NCBI GenBank assembly: GCA_023974075.1
Contig: JAMFTG010000240.1
Coordinates: forward strand, 1-64,000
Origin: Chaenocephalus aceratus
Lineage: Eukaryota > Chordata > Actinopteri > Perciformes > Channichthyidae
Direction: 5' to 3'
DNA: 64,000 nucleotides
In this document: piece after piece, positions 13,401 through 23,529 of the stretch
Position numbering within the stretch: the stretch's first letter is position 1
How the letters are laid out: each line of letters starts with the position of its first letter
Position numbers and translations under genes: made by a program
Notes under the pieces: generated by a model
The model's database searches: none
Told to the model about the DNA's origin: nothing
Seen by the model: the letters and a program-made list of their open reading frames with translations, nothing else

Positions 13401-16400
13401 CTCCACGGTGGAGTGCTCCAACATGGACGGGGATCAGAGGAAAGTCGTGTGGAAAGACGCCGAGCAGCCCACGTCTCTGGTGTTCTCCAGCAGCGGGGAC
13501 TCCATCTACTGGGCCGACACCGGTGAGAGGGCTTCACGTGGTTTCAGAAGAGCGTGAAGCTTTTGTTTGGAGGGAGAATTAGTTATTCAGAAGAGTTGGG
13601 AGCTTCTGGCAAAGTCAACTTAGTGCCAATCTTTCAGTTTGTGTACAGACGGAGAGATCGAAATACCGTTTCCCACAATCCCGATATACACACTCAGCAG
13701 ACATGTATACATGAATACAAGTACAACAATCAATATATACAAAATAACAGTTACTTCAATATCTTTGGAAAATGTACATTGGAACAAGACTGTCCGTAGC
13801 AGCGTAAACAGTGTGGTGCTGGATTTGAGTGTGTGGGGTGTTCAAGTAACTTGTATACATGTACATAATAAATAACTACATGCACATATCATCACTCATG
13901 CCCCGTTTGCACAACACAGACGCACATACTGACAATGGCGACATGTTACACAAGTTCATGGGCAACATGTAAAAGTATATTCCATGTGAGTGTTAAGAAG
14001 TTTAACGGGCAGAGGCAGCAATGAGTGCTCATAGCGGTTCAGCCGGCTCTTGGGAACCTGAGTCTTCTACCAGAAGGGGGCGCTGGAGGTCTGGGTGGAG
14101 AATGTGGGTGGGATCAGACGCCCTTTTTTGAGCCCATCTGCTAATAGACTGCTCATACGTTTTGGAGAGATGGATGTTTTTTGAGCTACAAGGGCTTCAC
14201 GTGTTCTTAGAAGAGTTGGAAGCTTTTGTTTGGAGGGATCGTTTGTTATTGAGAAGCTGGTCGAGAACATTTCACCGGTTGCGATGATGACACTTGTTAC
14301 AGGGAGGAGTGAAGGGGATACAAATGCATGCATGCCAGCAGGAAGCTAAGCTGATGCTGTGAAGTGTAGGAAAGTAATTAAGTACATTTACTAAAGCATT
14401 GAATTTAAGATGCTTTTATAATGTACTTAATTCACTACTCGACTGCCAGTTAAAGGAACATATTGAACTTGTAACGACTTATTTTACAGTTTGAGTTTTC
14501 TTTTTGCTCATTATACTTAAAGTATGTTTAACCATTGTCAATGCAGTACTTACATTTGAAAAGGAGTATTTTAACAATGTACTAAACTGTATAGTAAGTT
14601 TCTTTCTTCTAAGATGCCGCCAGACATTTACCGCTTCCTTAAGTTAGTTAGTTTGTAGTCTTTGTGTGACTTTGGTAAACCCTAAACAAACGGACTAACC
14701 AATGGAGGCAGCGTTAGTACGAGCGACCCCTTTGTACCGAGAGGTCAAAATGTTTCCTGGTGGCTTTAAAGACGACATGGATACCCGCTTCAAAAGGGCT
14801 TTGTGACCGCAAGCGTTAAAATCTAGTGTAACCTTATTCTTAGCTGGCTTAATAATTCCTGCTGCTTCAGTTGGGCCACAGCAGTTTATTGCTGATCATC
14901 TTGACTCATTTCTACACACCGATTACCTCCCTGTTCAAAACCTCCAAACGATTCCCTTTTCTTAAGGAGTTCTGTGGGGAAGGTAAGTGGAATAAAGCTG
15001 TTGTCTAAAGTAACCGAGCTGTTTCTCTCGCAGGGCTAGGGTCCATCGGCTCGGCGCTGCTCGACGGCTCTGGATACAAAGAGCTGCAGACGGAGGAGGG
15101 CCTGGTTGCCGTGGCGCTGAGTGCCGACACGCTGCTCTGGATGACGCTCAGTGGTAATGAGATCAAGATAACATTACTTTATTAATCCTAATTTGGGAAA
15201 ACATTCTCGTTGCAGCGGCATAAAACAAAACGAGGCACGTCATATTAAATTAGTAGAAAAGAACAATTCTTAAATGTAAACATCTCAAAATGGAAATGAA
15301 TGTCTTGCATATACAGCTTACGGACATTGTGTGTGAAGTGGAGATGCTGTTTCATATCTTAACGATACGTAATCTACTCTACATTATCTCAGCAGCTCGA
15401 GACACGGGAAACAATCCATGCGTCAAAAAGGTCAAGAAGCAATTGTCTTGTTTTCTAAAGTCGCTCCCTGACTTTGTGTTGACGCTTTCCAGCAGACAAG
15501 ACCAGGCTCTGGTTCAGAGACGAGCAGCAGAACATCAAGCTGTGGTTCGAAGTCGGCACGGAAGTGGTCGACTTAAAGGCGTTCAGCAAGTCCAGTCAGA
15601 CGGGTACGTGATGAGATAAGAAGTACTTTATTGATCCCAACTTGGGAAAGGTTTGTGTTGCAGCAGCCTAAAAAGATATGGCATTGTACAATACAAATTT
15701 AAAGATTAGAAATAAACAAGAAAGTAGAAAATATGTTGAATTCCAAATGTACAGTATCAAAAGTGAAACACTGCTCAGGAACTAGCTGATGCTCTGTATG
15801 TGATGACTCCTTCCATCTGGAGAGGATCACAGATACATGGATCCTGAGGCTGAAGCTCAAGCCGGGGACGAGTGAGATTTTTTCTAACGACTGACAATCG
15901 TCCACAGGCTCAAACGGATGCTCAGAAAACAACGGAGACTGCCAGCAGCTGTGCCTCGCCACCCCGGGGGGTCGGACATGTGTCTGTGCTCATGGTCACG
16001 TCCTGATGAACGCCACTCACTGCAGGCCGGCGCAGCGATGTCCCAACGGCAGCCGCTCCTGTCTGGATCTGCTCTCCTGCCAGCCGGAGGAGAAGTTCTG
16101 TAACGGACGAGTGGACTGCCACGACCACTCGGACGAGAACTGTGAGTATTTATCAGAGGTGGGAAGTAGTGGAGTACAAATACTTCGTTACTGTACTTGA
16201 GTACATTTTTCTGGTATCAGTACAGTACTTTACTCCACTACTTCACCACTGACGACTTTTTACTTTTACTTATTTTGAACCCAAATACCTGTACTTTCTA
16301 CTTCTCACATGTTGAACTCAAATACCTGTACTTTCTACTTCTCACATGTTGAACTCAATACTTAGTTACTACTTATGATGTGTGCTCTTTTGCCATCCAT

Positions 16401-18427
16401 CTTCTTCCAGGTGTCGGTCTGAAGCAGCTGTCCGGAGCAGAAGTCTTTTCTTCTTCTCCCGTCAGTTCCCCTCCCCCTCGTCCCTCCCTCTTCCCTCCCC
16501 TCTTCCTACGCTCTCTGAGGACCTGAACTCCACCCTGGAGGAAGACGTCCAGCTGAAGAACCTGGACGGCCTGCAGTGCAGCCAGACACTCTGCGGTGGG
16601 AACGGACGCTGCGTGGAGACGGGAGGAGAAACGACATGCGAGTGTAAAATGATGTACAGCGGAGACGCCTGTGAAGACAGCCTGCTGCAGACCATGCAGG
16701 GGCCTCTGATCTACGGTGCTGTGGGGGTCTGTGCGGGAGTCTTGGTCATTGCTGTGATGGCGGTGCTGGTGAAGAGGAAGAGGAGCGGCAGGTTGGTCTC
16801 AAAAGCACTGAAGAAAAAAACTTTCCTTCTGATAATAACACATTTTATTTGAAAAGCACCTTTCATTGCCAAAAGTAATCCCAAAGAGCTGGAAGTACAG
16901 TGTATTTATAAAGCACTTCTCCCAGACCGTCACAAAGTACTTGACAAAGCATTAAAACATCATACGAATCATAAAAGTGTTAAAAACACAATACAAGGGG
17001 CGTAAAAGAAACTAGTTTATTCAAACATCTCAACTTAAATCATGTAGCGACGACATTCAGATGACATTCAGAGGCTAAGTTTAGGTCTTCATTGTGACTC
17101 GTTCCTAATAAAGAGGCCGTACTGAAGTCCCTGTTCCATCCAATTTGAATAAAGAAACTATTTACAGCAAGACCGTAGAGTAAACAAAGTATCTGACCCA
17201 AAGCCCCCTCTTTGTCCATCACACAACAGGTGGACGAAATACCTTAAAGTACACCATGTGACAATTGCAGGAAGTGACGAATTATAACTGTGGCGTCAAC
17301 AATGCTAAGATTAGGAATAATCAACAATTGCTAAACAAGTATGTTGGCGCTTGCATATAGATTTAGTCCGTAGTTGAAATGTTATACCTTCAAATCAGTT
17401 TTTAAACCATGCTAGTGGCTCTTAGATGGTTCTTGGGCAACGGTGGATTTTTTTAGCTAAATGCTAACCGTGGCAAGGATTTTAGGTTTCGGATATTTCA
17501 ATCATACGATCTGGTTTTAAAAAAAAAGATGTTTGCTTAGGAAAGTTCCTTTGAGTTAAATGACCTGTAAGTGATAAAGGCTACATGCTAAGGGAATGAG
17601 CTTCAATGCTTCCTTATCTCCTTTAGCAAAGGGTACACCGAAGCATCCTTTACCCAGGAAAATTACTAATGCGTACAGATAGATGGATAGATACTTTATT
17701 GATCCCAATTGATAATTAAACGGTTCTACAAAAAGTCAAAAGTACTGCAGTTAGTAGCAGGAATACATGCTTACGTTACAGGAACATAGACATACTTGTA
17801 TACATAGGATAGTATAATACTTATGATATATACTTTTAAATCCAGGCTGAAGACTTTTCTTTTTGCCGCTGCTTTTAATTGAACTGTTCATATCTTGCAC
17901 TGCAACTTTTATCTGTGTATTTTGTCTTTTAATGTTTTATTATCTTTGATTTTTTAATGACCGTTTTTAAATGCCATTTTCTTAATGTCGTTCATTTTTG
18001 TTAAGAACTTTGAAAGGTGCTATATAGATAAACTAGCCTTGCCTATAATGTACAGATATACAAACGATTGCCGATTTTGCATGGCAACTAGGAAGGAGAA
18101 ACTCAAACTATGTCGCAGTGAGTTCTCTGCCTGCCAGATGTGTTGAAAAGTGTTAATGCAGTAGTTTTCCTGTACCTCTGTGTGTGAGAGGAAGCTAATC
18201 ACTGCATTTTGTTTTTCCTCCTGCAGGAGAGCTAACCCCGAAGCGGAGAAGGAGACGAGCATGACGGAACTGGAGAAGAAACCTGAAACACCAAGTGCAG
18301 ACGCTGACAAACCCGAGGTTAAAGAAACTCCTTAAAATAATCTGATTCCCAGTTGATGCTCCTGTGGGACGGCAGTCTGACTTTTGTTTCTTTCTTTTCA
18401 CAGGAAGCGGTGTCTTCTGTAGACTGA
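213..18427 (+). CDS. lrp13: LDL-receptor-family membrane receptor, lrp13-like (5' end outside window)
   Basis: Endocytic lipoprotein receptor of the plasma membrane; the fish Lrp13 family was described as an ovarian vitellogenin receptor. Exons I place: 213-443, 1083-1298, 2186-2416, 3483-3612, 4296-4477, 4618-4804, 7386-7598, 8123-8306, 9618-9819, 10390-10554, 11072-11272, 12360-12551, 13177-13522, 15034-15153, 15496-15603, 15908-16141, 16411-16791, 18227-18317, 18404-18427. All introns are GT-AG and phases join, except in exons 2186-2416 (one base too long) and 16411-16791 (one too short). Domain order is LDLa x7, EGF, calcium-type EGF, YWTD propeller, EGF, degenerate propeller, EGF, LDLa, Ser/Pro stalk, EGF, membrane helix, tail of about 45 residues. 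Two propellers exclude LDLR, VLDLR and LRP8 (one each) and LRP4/5/6 (four). Family membership is certain. The name lrp13 rests on architecture and a fish context and is less sure. The signal peptide and further LDLa repeats should lie to the left. Confidence 0.85.
661..830. repeat. dispersed 'TTTATT.ATCCC' retroelement tail
   Basis: The motif ccctttatttatccctgtgg followed by ggaaatgcaggaagtgag resembles the 3' ends of fish non-LTR elements. Related tails lie at 15160-15260, 15615-15720, 17680-17800 and 34425-34500. Confidence 0.5.
1508..1850. mobile_element. family-A dispersed element, partial copy without array
   Basis: It starts cagagatggcagaagtgtac and shares over 200 bases with the left parts of the copies at 11287 and 36076, including a tccatggtgaccaacggcaa block. 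It contains a short direct duplication (1525-1610) but not the 37-bp array. It lies in an lrp13 intron. Confidence 0.7.
3005..3400. mobile_element. dispersed 'gtactt' element
   Basis: It begins agtgatggaaagtaacggta and continues through gtacttctactccacaacac and agtaacattttgaaatcagg. It belongs to the same loose superfamily as 10790-11005, 12547-12700 and 14345-14600. It is non-coding and intronic. Confidence 0.55.
4420..4804 (+). CDS. lrp13: lrp13-like EGF pair, second calcium-binding
   Basis: An EGF-like module ([19 protein letters not shown], split by the intron at 4478-4617, then RCGCSLGF) precedes a calcium-binding EGF opening DVDEC and ending HHC. This LDLa-EGF-EGF-propeller order is the core EGF-precursor homology unit of the LDLR family, which drives acid-dependent ligand release in endosomes. 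The exon ends ACC G and its donor GT at 4805 abuts a tandem array. Confidence 0.9.
4806..7199. repeat. 35-bp minisatellite, about 68 copies
   Basis: The unit includes taactcaagtccttcgttag followed by acctcagcctggctc. The array begins one base after the G of the exon donor at 4805 and fills most of the intron before exon 7386. Edge units carry ttcg to tttg and cctc to ccac variants, while the centre is almost uniform, as expected from recent internal expansion. Confidence 0.97.
7386..10554 (+). CDS. lrp13: lrp13-like first YWTD beta-propeller (four exons)
   Basis: Exons 7386-7598, 8123-8306, 9618-9819 and 10390-10554 encode about 255 residues with recurring blade motifs: LWVSLD, LYWID, MFWTE, VYWTDE and LYWSDA, several followed by Gly-rich turns and '[18 protein letters not shown]'-type strands. 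This is the length and motif count of one six-bladed LDLR-class propeller. Introns between these exons hold the 57-bp array and dispersed repeats. Confidence 0.9.
8328..9537. repeat. 57-bp minisatellite, about 21 copies
   Basis: The unit includes tttaaagagtcctctcctgc then tgatgttcaggtg and tatatcagtatgtag. It starts about 20 bases after the donor of exon 8123-8306. Because 57 is a multiple of three, stop-free frames run across it; they are not genes. Several units are shortened versions lacking the tatatcag segment. Confidence 0.96.
10790..11005. mobile_element. dispersed 'gtactt' element, right end
   Basis: It ends agtacttcttccaccgctg, the complement of a CAGCGGTGGAAGAAG terminus, and shares acattttgaaatcaggac with 3320-3345. 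It is intronic. Confidence 0.55.
11072..15603 (+). CDS. lrp13: lrp13-like EGF and second, degenerate propeller
   Basis: Exon 11072-11272 gives an EGF ([11 protein letters not shown] ... CKCPP ... LTC) and the first propeller strand. Exons 12360-12551, 13177-13522, 15034-15153 and 15496-15603 complete a propeller. The blade motifs have drifted: FLADE, VFWSS, VCFTN, IYWAD, LWMTL, LWFRD. Only one (YWAD) is close to YWTD. The fold is inferred from spacing and from the '[13 protein letters not shown]' strand. The last exon has a tandem acceptor (cagcag), so it may start at 15493 or 15496 without a frame change. Confidence 0.8.
11287..12290. mobile_element. family-A element with internal 37-bp array
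   Basis: The left end is cagagatggcaaaagtacac, 14 bases after the donor of exon 11072-11272, followed by the family-A body. From about 11433 to 12240 it consists of about 22 units containing aagtagaaagtacaggtatt then tgagttcaacatgt(a/g)ag. The same unit forms the array at 36485-38430. Confidence 0.85.
12547..12990. mobile_element. dispersed element whose terminus overlaps an lrp13 donor
   Basis: The sequence CAGAGGTGGGGAAGTACACT matches the CAGAGGTGGGAAGTA terminus of related copies (for example 16154). Its first five bases are the last five of exon 12360-12551, and the splice donor GTGGGG lies inside the repeat terminus. The right boundary is not clear. Confidence 0.55.
13030..13142. repeat. 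fragment of a TTAA-type MITE
   Basis: The stretch gatctgtttggtattctgag with caaaacacttcatggacatg matches the right half of the MITE at 39142-39818. Confidence 0.6.
15160..15720. repeat. two retroelement-tail fragments flanking an exon
   Basis: 15160-15260 (tactttattaatcctaattt) and 15615-15720 (agtactttattgatcccaac then ttgggaaag) are related to each other and to the tail at 17680-17800. Confidence 0.5.
15908..18427 (+). CDS. lrp13: lrp13-like C-terminal part: EGF, LDLa, stalk, EGF, membrane helix, tail
   Basis: Exon 15908-16141 encodes an EGF ([13 protein letters not shown]) and a further LDLa repeat ([15 protein letters not shown]) placed after the propellers. Exon 16411-16791 encodes a Ser/Pro-rich stalk likely to be O-glycosylated, an EGF ([12 protein letters not shown]...CEC), and a hydrophobic helix ([20 protein letters not shown]) with a KRKR stop-transfer. 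The last exons give [18 protein letters not shown] and end EAVSSVD. No NPxY endocytosis motif is visible in the tail. The stalk reading frame changes within 16411-16530, consistent with one missing base in its C-rich tract. Confidence 0.85.
16154..16370. mobile_element. family-A element end in reverse orientation
   Basis: It begins cagaggtgggaagtagtgga 12 bases after the donor of exon 15908-16141. It contains two reverse-complement copies of the 37-bp unit (caaatacctgtactttctac), so this is a copy with an unexpanded array. Confidence 0.75.
17680..18050. repeat. LINE-like 3' tail sequences
   Basis: 17680-17800 has gatagatactttattgatcc. 17840-18050 ends aaaggtgctatatagataaa and is about 75% similar by eye to 54590-54835, which ends gtgctatataaataaataaa. 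Such tails are typical of fish L2/Rex-like LINEs. Confidence 0.6.
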
Positions 18428-18449
18428 GGTTGATTCATGTAACATTTTA

Positions 18450-18455
18450 AATAAA
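18450..18455 (+). terminator. lrp13: lrp13-like polyadenylation signal
   Basis: AATAAA lies 23 bases after the TGA stop. The resulting 3' UTR would be very short. Confidence 0.7.
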
Positions 18456-19082
18456 CGGTCTGCATTTTCCACGGCTCCCTGTCAAGTTATTTCAGCGTTG
18501 TTTACTGTCGGGTTGAATCGTTGAGAGCGAACAGATTATTTTATGGGACATGGTCGGAGGGTAACATCAGAGATTTGTCGGTGACTTCCAACAAAGAACA
18601 ATACAAATCTGGTATTAAAGGGAGTAAAAGATCCACCTCGTAATGTAACATAAAAGTACAGGTTTTTTTTAATCTGACTTTATAAAAGGGGTGAGGCTGC
18701 AAAAGGTGTTGAAAGAGAACCTGCAACAAAGATTTAATTGCAGCTAAAACAATGATTGTCATAAAAGGTGGAAACCGGCTTTTCATTATGTACTATCTGC
18801 AGATATATGGTCTCCAGTATCGTTTGGAATATGACTTGCACATTTAAGGTCTTAAATTCAGTCCGAATGTTTAATTTTCCAAGCAACAGTCCCATTAAGA
18901 AATGAAGACGATTAGGGCCCCATGTGACTTTTTCTTTAGGATCAGACCAAAAGTTGAGAGAAAATCCGTTCTGAGATTAAAGTCAGAAATAATGTATTTA
19001 TTGTATTCTTTTTCCCCATGTGGCCCTTATCCTCTTACGTTGAACTCAGTGAAAACAGGAAGCAAATGGTACACCTTTTTTC

Positions 19083-19339
19083 TTAAAGGTGGGGTAGGTA
19101 AGTTTGAGAAACCGGCTCGAGATAAACTTTTTGCTATATTCCATGGAATGCTCTTAACATCCCGATGGCAATGAATATCTGAAGTGCTTTGACAAAAAAA
19201 TCATCTGTGGAAGCCGTAGAACTGTAAAAAGCACGGCCAATCCACCTTACCTGCCTGTCAGCTTTCCATATGTGCACAAACTTATCTCGTGCCCTCATTG
19301 GTCATGTGCGCGTTCGTGTGTGTTGGAGGAGGGGCTCTG
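19083..19339. mobile_element. MITE copy 1, right part replaced
   Basis: It begins ttaaaggtggggtaggtaag then tttgagaaaccggctcg and matches the copy at 62412-62775 in opposite orientation, up to ttggaggaggggctctgt. From 19340 a different sequence (aatgctgcgttcacaccagg, with gatgcgaatattcgcatc) takes over, probably another inserted element or a truncation. Confidence 0.7.
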
Positions 19340-19479
19340 TAATGCTGCGTTCACACCAGGTCACCGGACGCGATGCGAATATTCGCATCGCTCGAGTTTC
19401 ACCGCGGCTGCCAGATGTGTTTACTCTCATCATTCAAACAAGACGCGCTGGCTCGGGAGCTACAACTACAACAAAATGA

Positions 19480-22400
19480 ACATATTTGACGGTGATTTAA
19501 TTGTAATACACGTTTCTAAATGATGCCGAAGTAACAACATACTCATACCGGTTAGTAAAAACCATGAATTAAATTTAGGATCCTAAGAGATCCAGCTAAG
19601 GTATACAACTCAGTTGTGATTTTATTAATCTGCAAAAGTGCAGTGTCAATTTTTAGGATTACTTTTATGTTTACTTAATTACGCTTTAGTCAAGAGTAAG
19701 GCACTTAGTCAAATCAATACATTCATTTTAGTCAAGTACATTGTTCAAAATCTGAAAAGGAAAAGTTAGGCAAATATTCAAAGACTTTTGTAAAAACCTG
19801 GAAAGGAAGGATTAAACATTCTTAAAACTTGAATTATTACATTTGTGAATGCTACCACTGATCTGTACCAAATGAAGTCTATCAATTATTCCTATTAGCC
19901 ATACTTACCTGAGCATCTACTTATGGTACTTGGAAAGGATTCTTCTGTGTTTATCTAATGTTGAATATAGAATATCTATTTCTTTAAATTATACTTCTCT
20001 AATTTGAGGATCAAATATGCTACATAATTGTTATATGAAATATTATAAATATTTGTTTTGGGCCAAAACTGAAATTAATCCAGTACTTGAAACATTGTAG
20101 GTCTTTCTGTGCATGGATAATACATTAAAGAGTAGTGTTGTTGAAGCCTGATTGCTGGACGATTAAGGATATTAACATTATCTGTGATAATAGTAGAAAT
20201 ATCTTATTATTCAATACCTTATAATCTGAAAATATTAATTAATTTTGTTTAGTGAGAAAGTGTAATCTGATCTGACAAAAATATATTAATCACCACTATT
20301 CAACACATGTCTGGTCATTGGAAATATAAAAAACAATCATTAATTGGACATCTGTAAACATCTGGTCATTCAATTCAAATGTTATCTTTGTACGAGAGCT
20401 GGAAGAACATGTCCGTCAGTCTTTCTGACTCGTTCTCCTCCTCTCTTTATGACAACGAGTGTCTGGTGGGTAAAGGCATCCTGATACTGTAGATTGGCAC
20501 TGAGGTGCTGATTGGCTCAAACTCTTCTTCATCAGAGCGCCATATTTCAACCCCCCAATTGCTCTGCTTTTGTGGCTCATTCAGTGAGCCCTGTATGATC
20601 CCCCAGTGAAACGGAGGCTCATCTGCCTCCATTCCTTCTGCTATCTGCTTGAGAGCAGAGCCTATTCCAAGTGGCACATCCAGGTCTCCCCCCGTGATGG
20701 GAGAGGATAGGAAGACATCTGCTCCTCCAAGAAACAAGGAACCTTGTATGAAGCCTCTGAAGCCCTCGCTCGTCCTGCAGAGTTGTCTGCTTGAGCCCAC
20801 CGAGCAGAAAGATGAAGAAGCATCCCATCTCCTCAGATAGTTGAAGAGTAGAATCCTCTCATCTCGAACGACCTCGTGCCTCCTTGCCCGTGGCTGGGGG
20901 TGCCCTCTGCAGCCAGAGGGTGTGACCCTCTCTCTCTGACCCTTGGCCTTCAGAGCTGTCCTAGTTATTGGGTTAACACTGGATAGGGATGTTTTCCTGA
21001 GTGAAGACATCTCAAAGTAATGGATTAGCACATTATCATTTAATTACAAAAATAGGATAGGCCCCTCAGAATTATTTGGGAGCCTTCCTGACACATGCAC
21101 ATGCATAAATGTAAGGTTTGTGTTGGTCATTTAACATTCAAGAATCATAAACTCATCAGTCCAAAGCAGAGACATGTTATTTTAAGTTAAAGGCGAGCTA
21201 GTCCCTGTGGATATAACCCCTTCTCAATGATTCTAAATGTTATATTAATTCACCATTTACCGTTTGATTAAATATTAGTTTATCAGAAAAAAAAATTGTT
21301 CTCTTCCATAAAACAGTTTGAGAAATAAATTACCCAATATAAAATAAATTACTCAATATAATTGACTCTTCCCTCCCTTTTCTTATATATGTCACATATG
21401 AAATAATAACTTAGGAGTCTATTTAAGCATGGTGTAGTTTATAATCCATTACTCGAGAAGACTCAGTATCACCTGTGTGCAGCTTACAAAAAAACAATTG
21501 TGAGAATCATATATTATGCAGGAAATGTATACCTTTGTTGAAAAACAAAGCATATCTGATGCAGGAGGAAAAGCTTCATCCCCCTTAACATCTGAGTTAT
21601 TACTGATGGCATAGCATGAATGGAATTGGGCGTCTGAGGGTGTTATTACTGAGAAATGTCAAACAAATTCCAAACCTTACATTTGAAAACAGGTTTGCAT
21701 TCCTCCACTTAAGGTGACGTTATCATTGGAAAAATAAAAACTAATTGTTTTGATGTAGAATCTATTAATTGAATCGTTAGAGCAGAACAGAATGGTCGTA
21801 TTGTAGCTTGAGTTTCGTGCAGCCTCTAGTTTTACCAGGTGGAAACATGTAGAACTAAGAGGCCCCTGACATTAGGCCTATTTTAAAAATAGTAGGGGCT
21901 TTTAACAGCAAGTGTCATGATTCAAAGTGTGGGCCTGTGAAAGAGAGGCCCTTGGAAAACAACATCTATTTTTTTAACTGTAATTACTTATTTCAAAGAG
22001 ATTGCAACATTATACTTTTTAAAGAATTGCTCAATTAATTTAACACATTTATTATGCACACAATAAAAACTTCAACAAATATATTGATCCTGGCTTAACC
22101 AGCGACCTTCACTCTGTTGTTCATAAGCTCGGTTTCAGAAAACTTGTCAGTAGTTTAACAACTATTTTAATTTTTAGTAATGTCTATGGAGACCAATTGG
22201 TTGATACGAGAAACAATTTGAAGCAGTTTAATAAAGAATGTTAAACTATTTTTAAAACTGTAATTGAACTTCAACTTATATCAATTATCTGATTCCAGTG
22301 GCCAGTTGGAACAGACAATCAACAACGTTTCCATTTTGCAGCAACAGCGCAAAAGGTTTCAACAACAATTAGTATCATGTCTGAGTCTAGTTCTGTCTTG

Positions 22401-22780
22401 CTTTGTTTCGGAATGTGTTCAATACATAGCGTTTCTTATTCATTATTGCCATACAATACATAGATTAACAATAATTAAACAAATAATACAACATTGACCT
22501 AATTGAGCAGACAGACTTTGCAACCCTGATCTCCTCAGGCAGGTCTTTACAACCAGCAGTGATGCCTCTGAGGGTCTCGGGGCGCAGGACGGGGCATAGG
22601 GTTTATACAAGGTCACAAACATATCTTAACATAACAGCAATACAATTTAAAATGTATTCTTAAAGCAATATCATCTTATTTTCCTCTGCACACTCAGATG
22701 CAGGACATAAAAACACTCTTTTGCTATTTATTTTCATTTTGCAGCACATTTATACTACCAGAATGTTGCTTTACATCTTT
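19480..22780. other. AT-rich intergenic stretch, no recognisable gene
   Basis: I see no splice-consistent protein homology here. The only long open frame is the minus-strand one at 20447-21031. Confidence 0.5.
20447..21031 (-). other. unidentified 194-codon open frame
   Basis: The predicted protein is not one I recognise. It has a basic N-terminal third and an acidic C-terminal part (WRSDEEEFEPIS), with two similar short segments, FIQGSLFLGG and IIQGSLNEPQ. It is more GC-rich than the AT-rich DNA around it, which hints at a coding past, perhaps a retroelement or a captured exon. No intron signals or conserved catalytic motif are obvious. It could be chance. Confidence 0.3.
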
Positions 22781-23529
22781 ATGTAGCCGGTGCTACTGTT
22801 TTCTAGATTAGCTGTCAGATAATTTCTTCACGTGGCTGGGCCGCCACTGCCCCTTTAAGACACCCCCCCCTCTTTAGTCAGCTGGCCCTTCCATATAAGG
22901 AAACCGCGCAGCTGTAGGTAGTTTAGCACCTCCCGCCACACTTTAAATGCCCACTCACTCCTCACCCAAATCAGCTGTGACTATTACGAGTGTTCTGTTC
23001 CAGTTATCGTTGTCTGGCTGATAGGAGTGTATTCCCCCTATACGAGGTATGTGAAGCTGCTGTTGGGACTTGTTAGAACATTCAGTGTGCCACTAAATTG
23101 TTAACATGTGGCATGTAAACGCCAGGCTTCTTGACGGCCCCAGCAGAGACTGTAGAGAATCACCGTTGCGGAGGTGTCCAGTGAGGTGATGATTGAGTGG
23201 ATGTGTTTGCATCAGAGGTAGGAGATTAATTGTATGTACATTGAAGGACATTCATATAAGTCTGTTATACAGGTTCTAATCTCCTTTCTCCATTTATTTT
23301 AGGATTAGTTTGCTACCGTTTTGCCTACCTTCTATGTTTTACTTATTGACTAGTTTGTTGTACTGTGTACAAACTAGTAATTTAAAGCTACAGCACCCTC
23401 CTTGTAACGACCCACCCTGTCCCACTAGGTCTACTACTGTCATTTTGCTTATACTTCTTCAGTGACGATCCTGGCCATACTGTGGAGTGGAGCATGTGGT
23501 TTGCTGGGCACTTTTTGCATGCAGATATG

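Noticed and set aside
213..18427. Identification as vldlr, lrp8 or ldlr
   Set aside because: Two propellers, an LDLa repeat after them, and no NPxY tail do not fit those single-propeller receptors.
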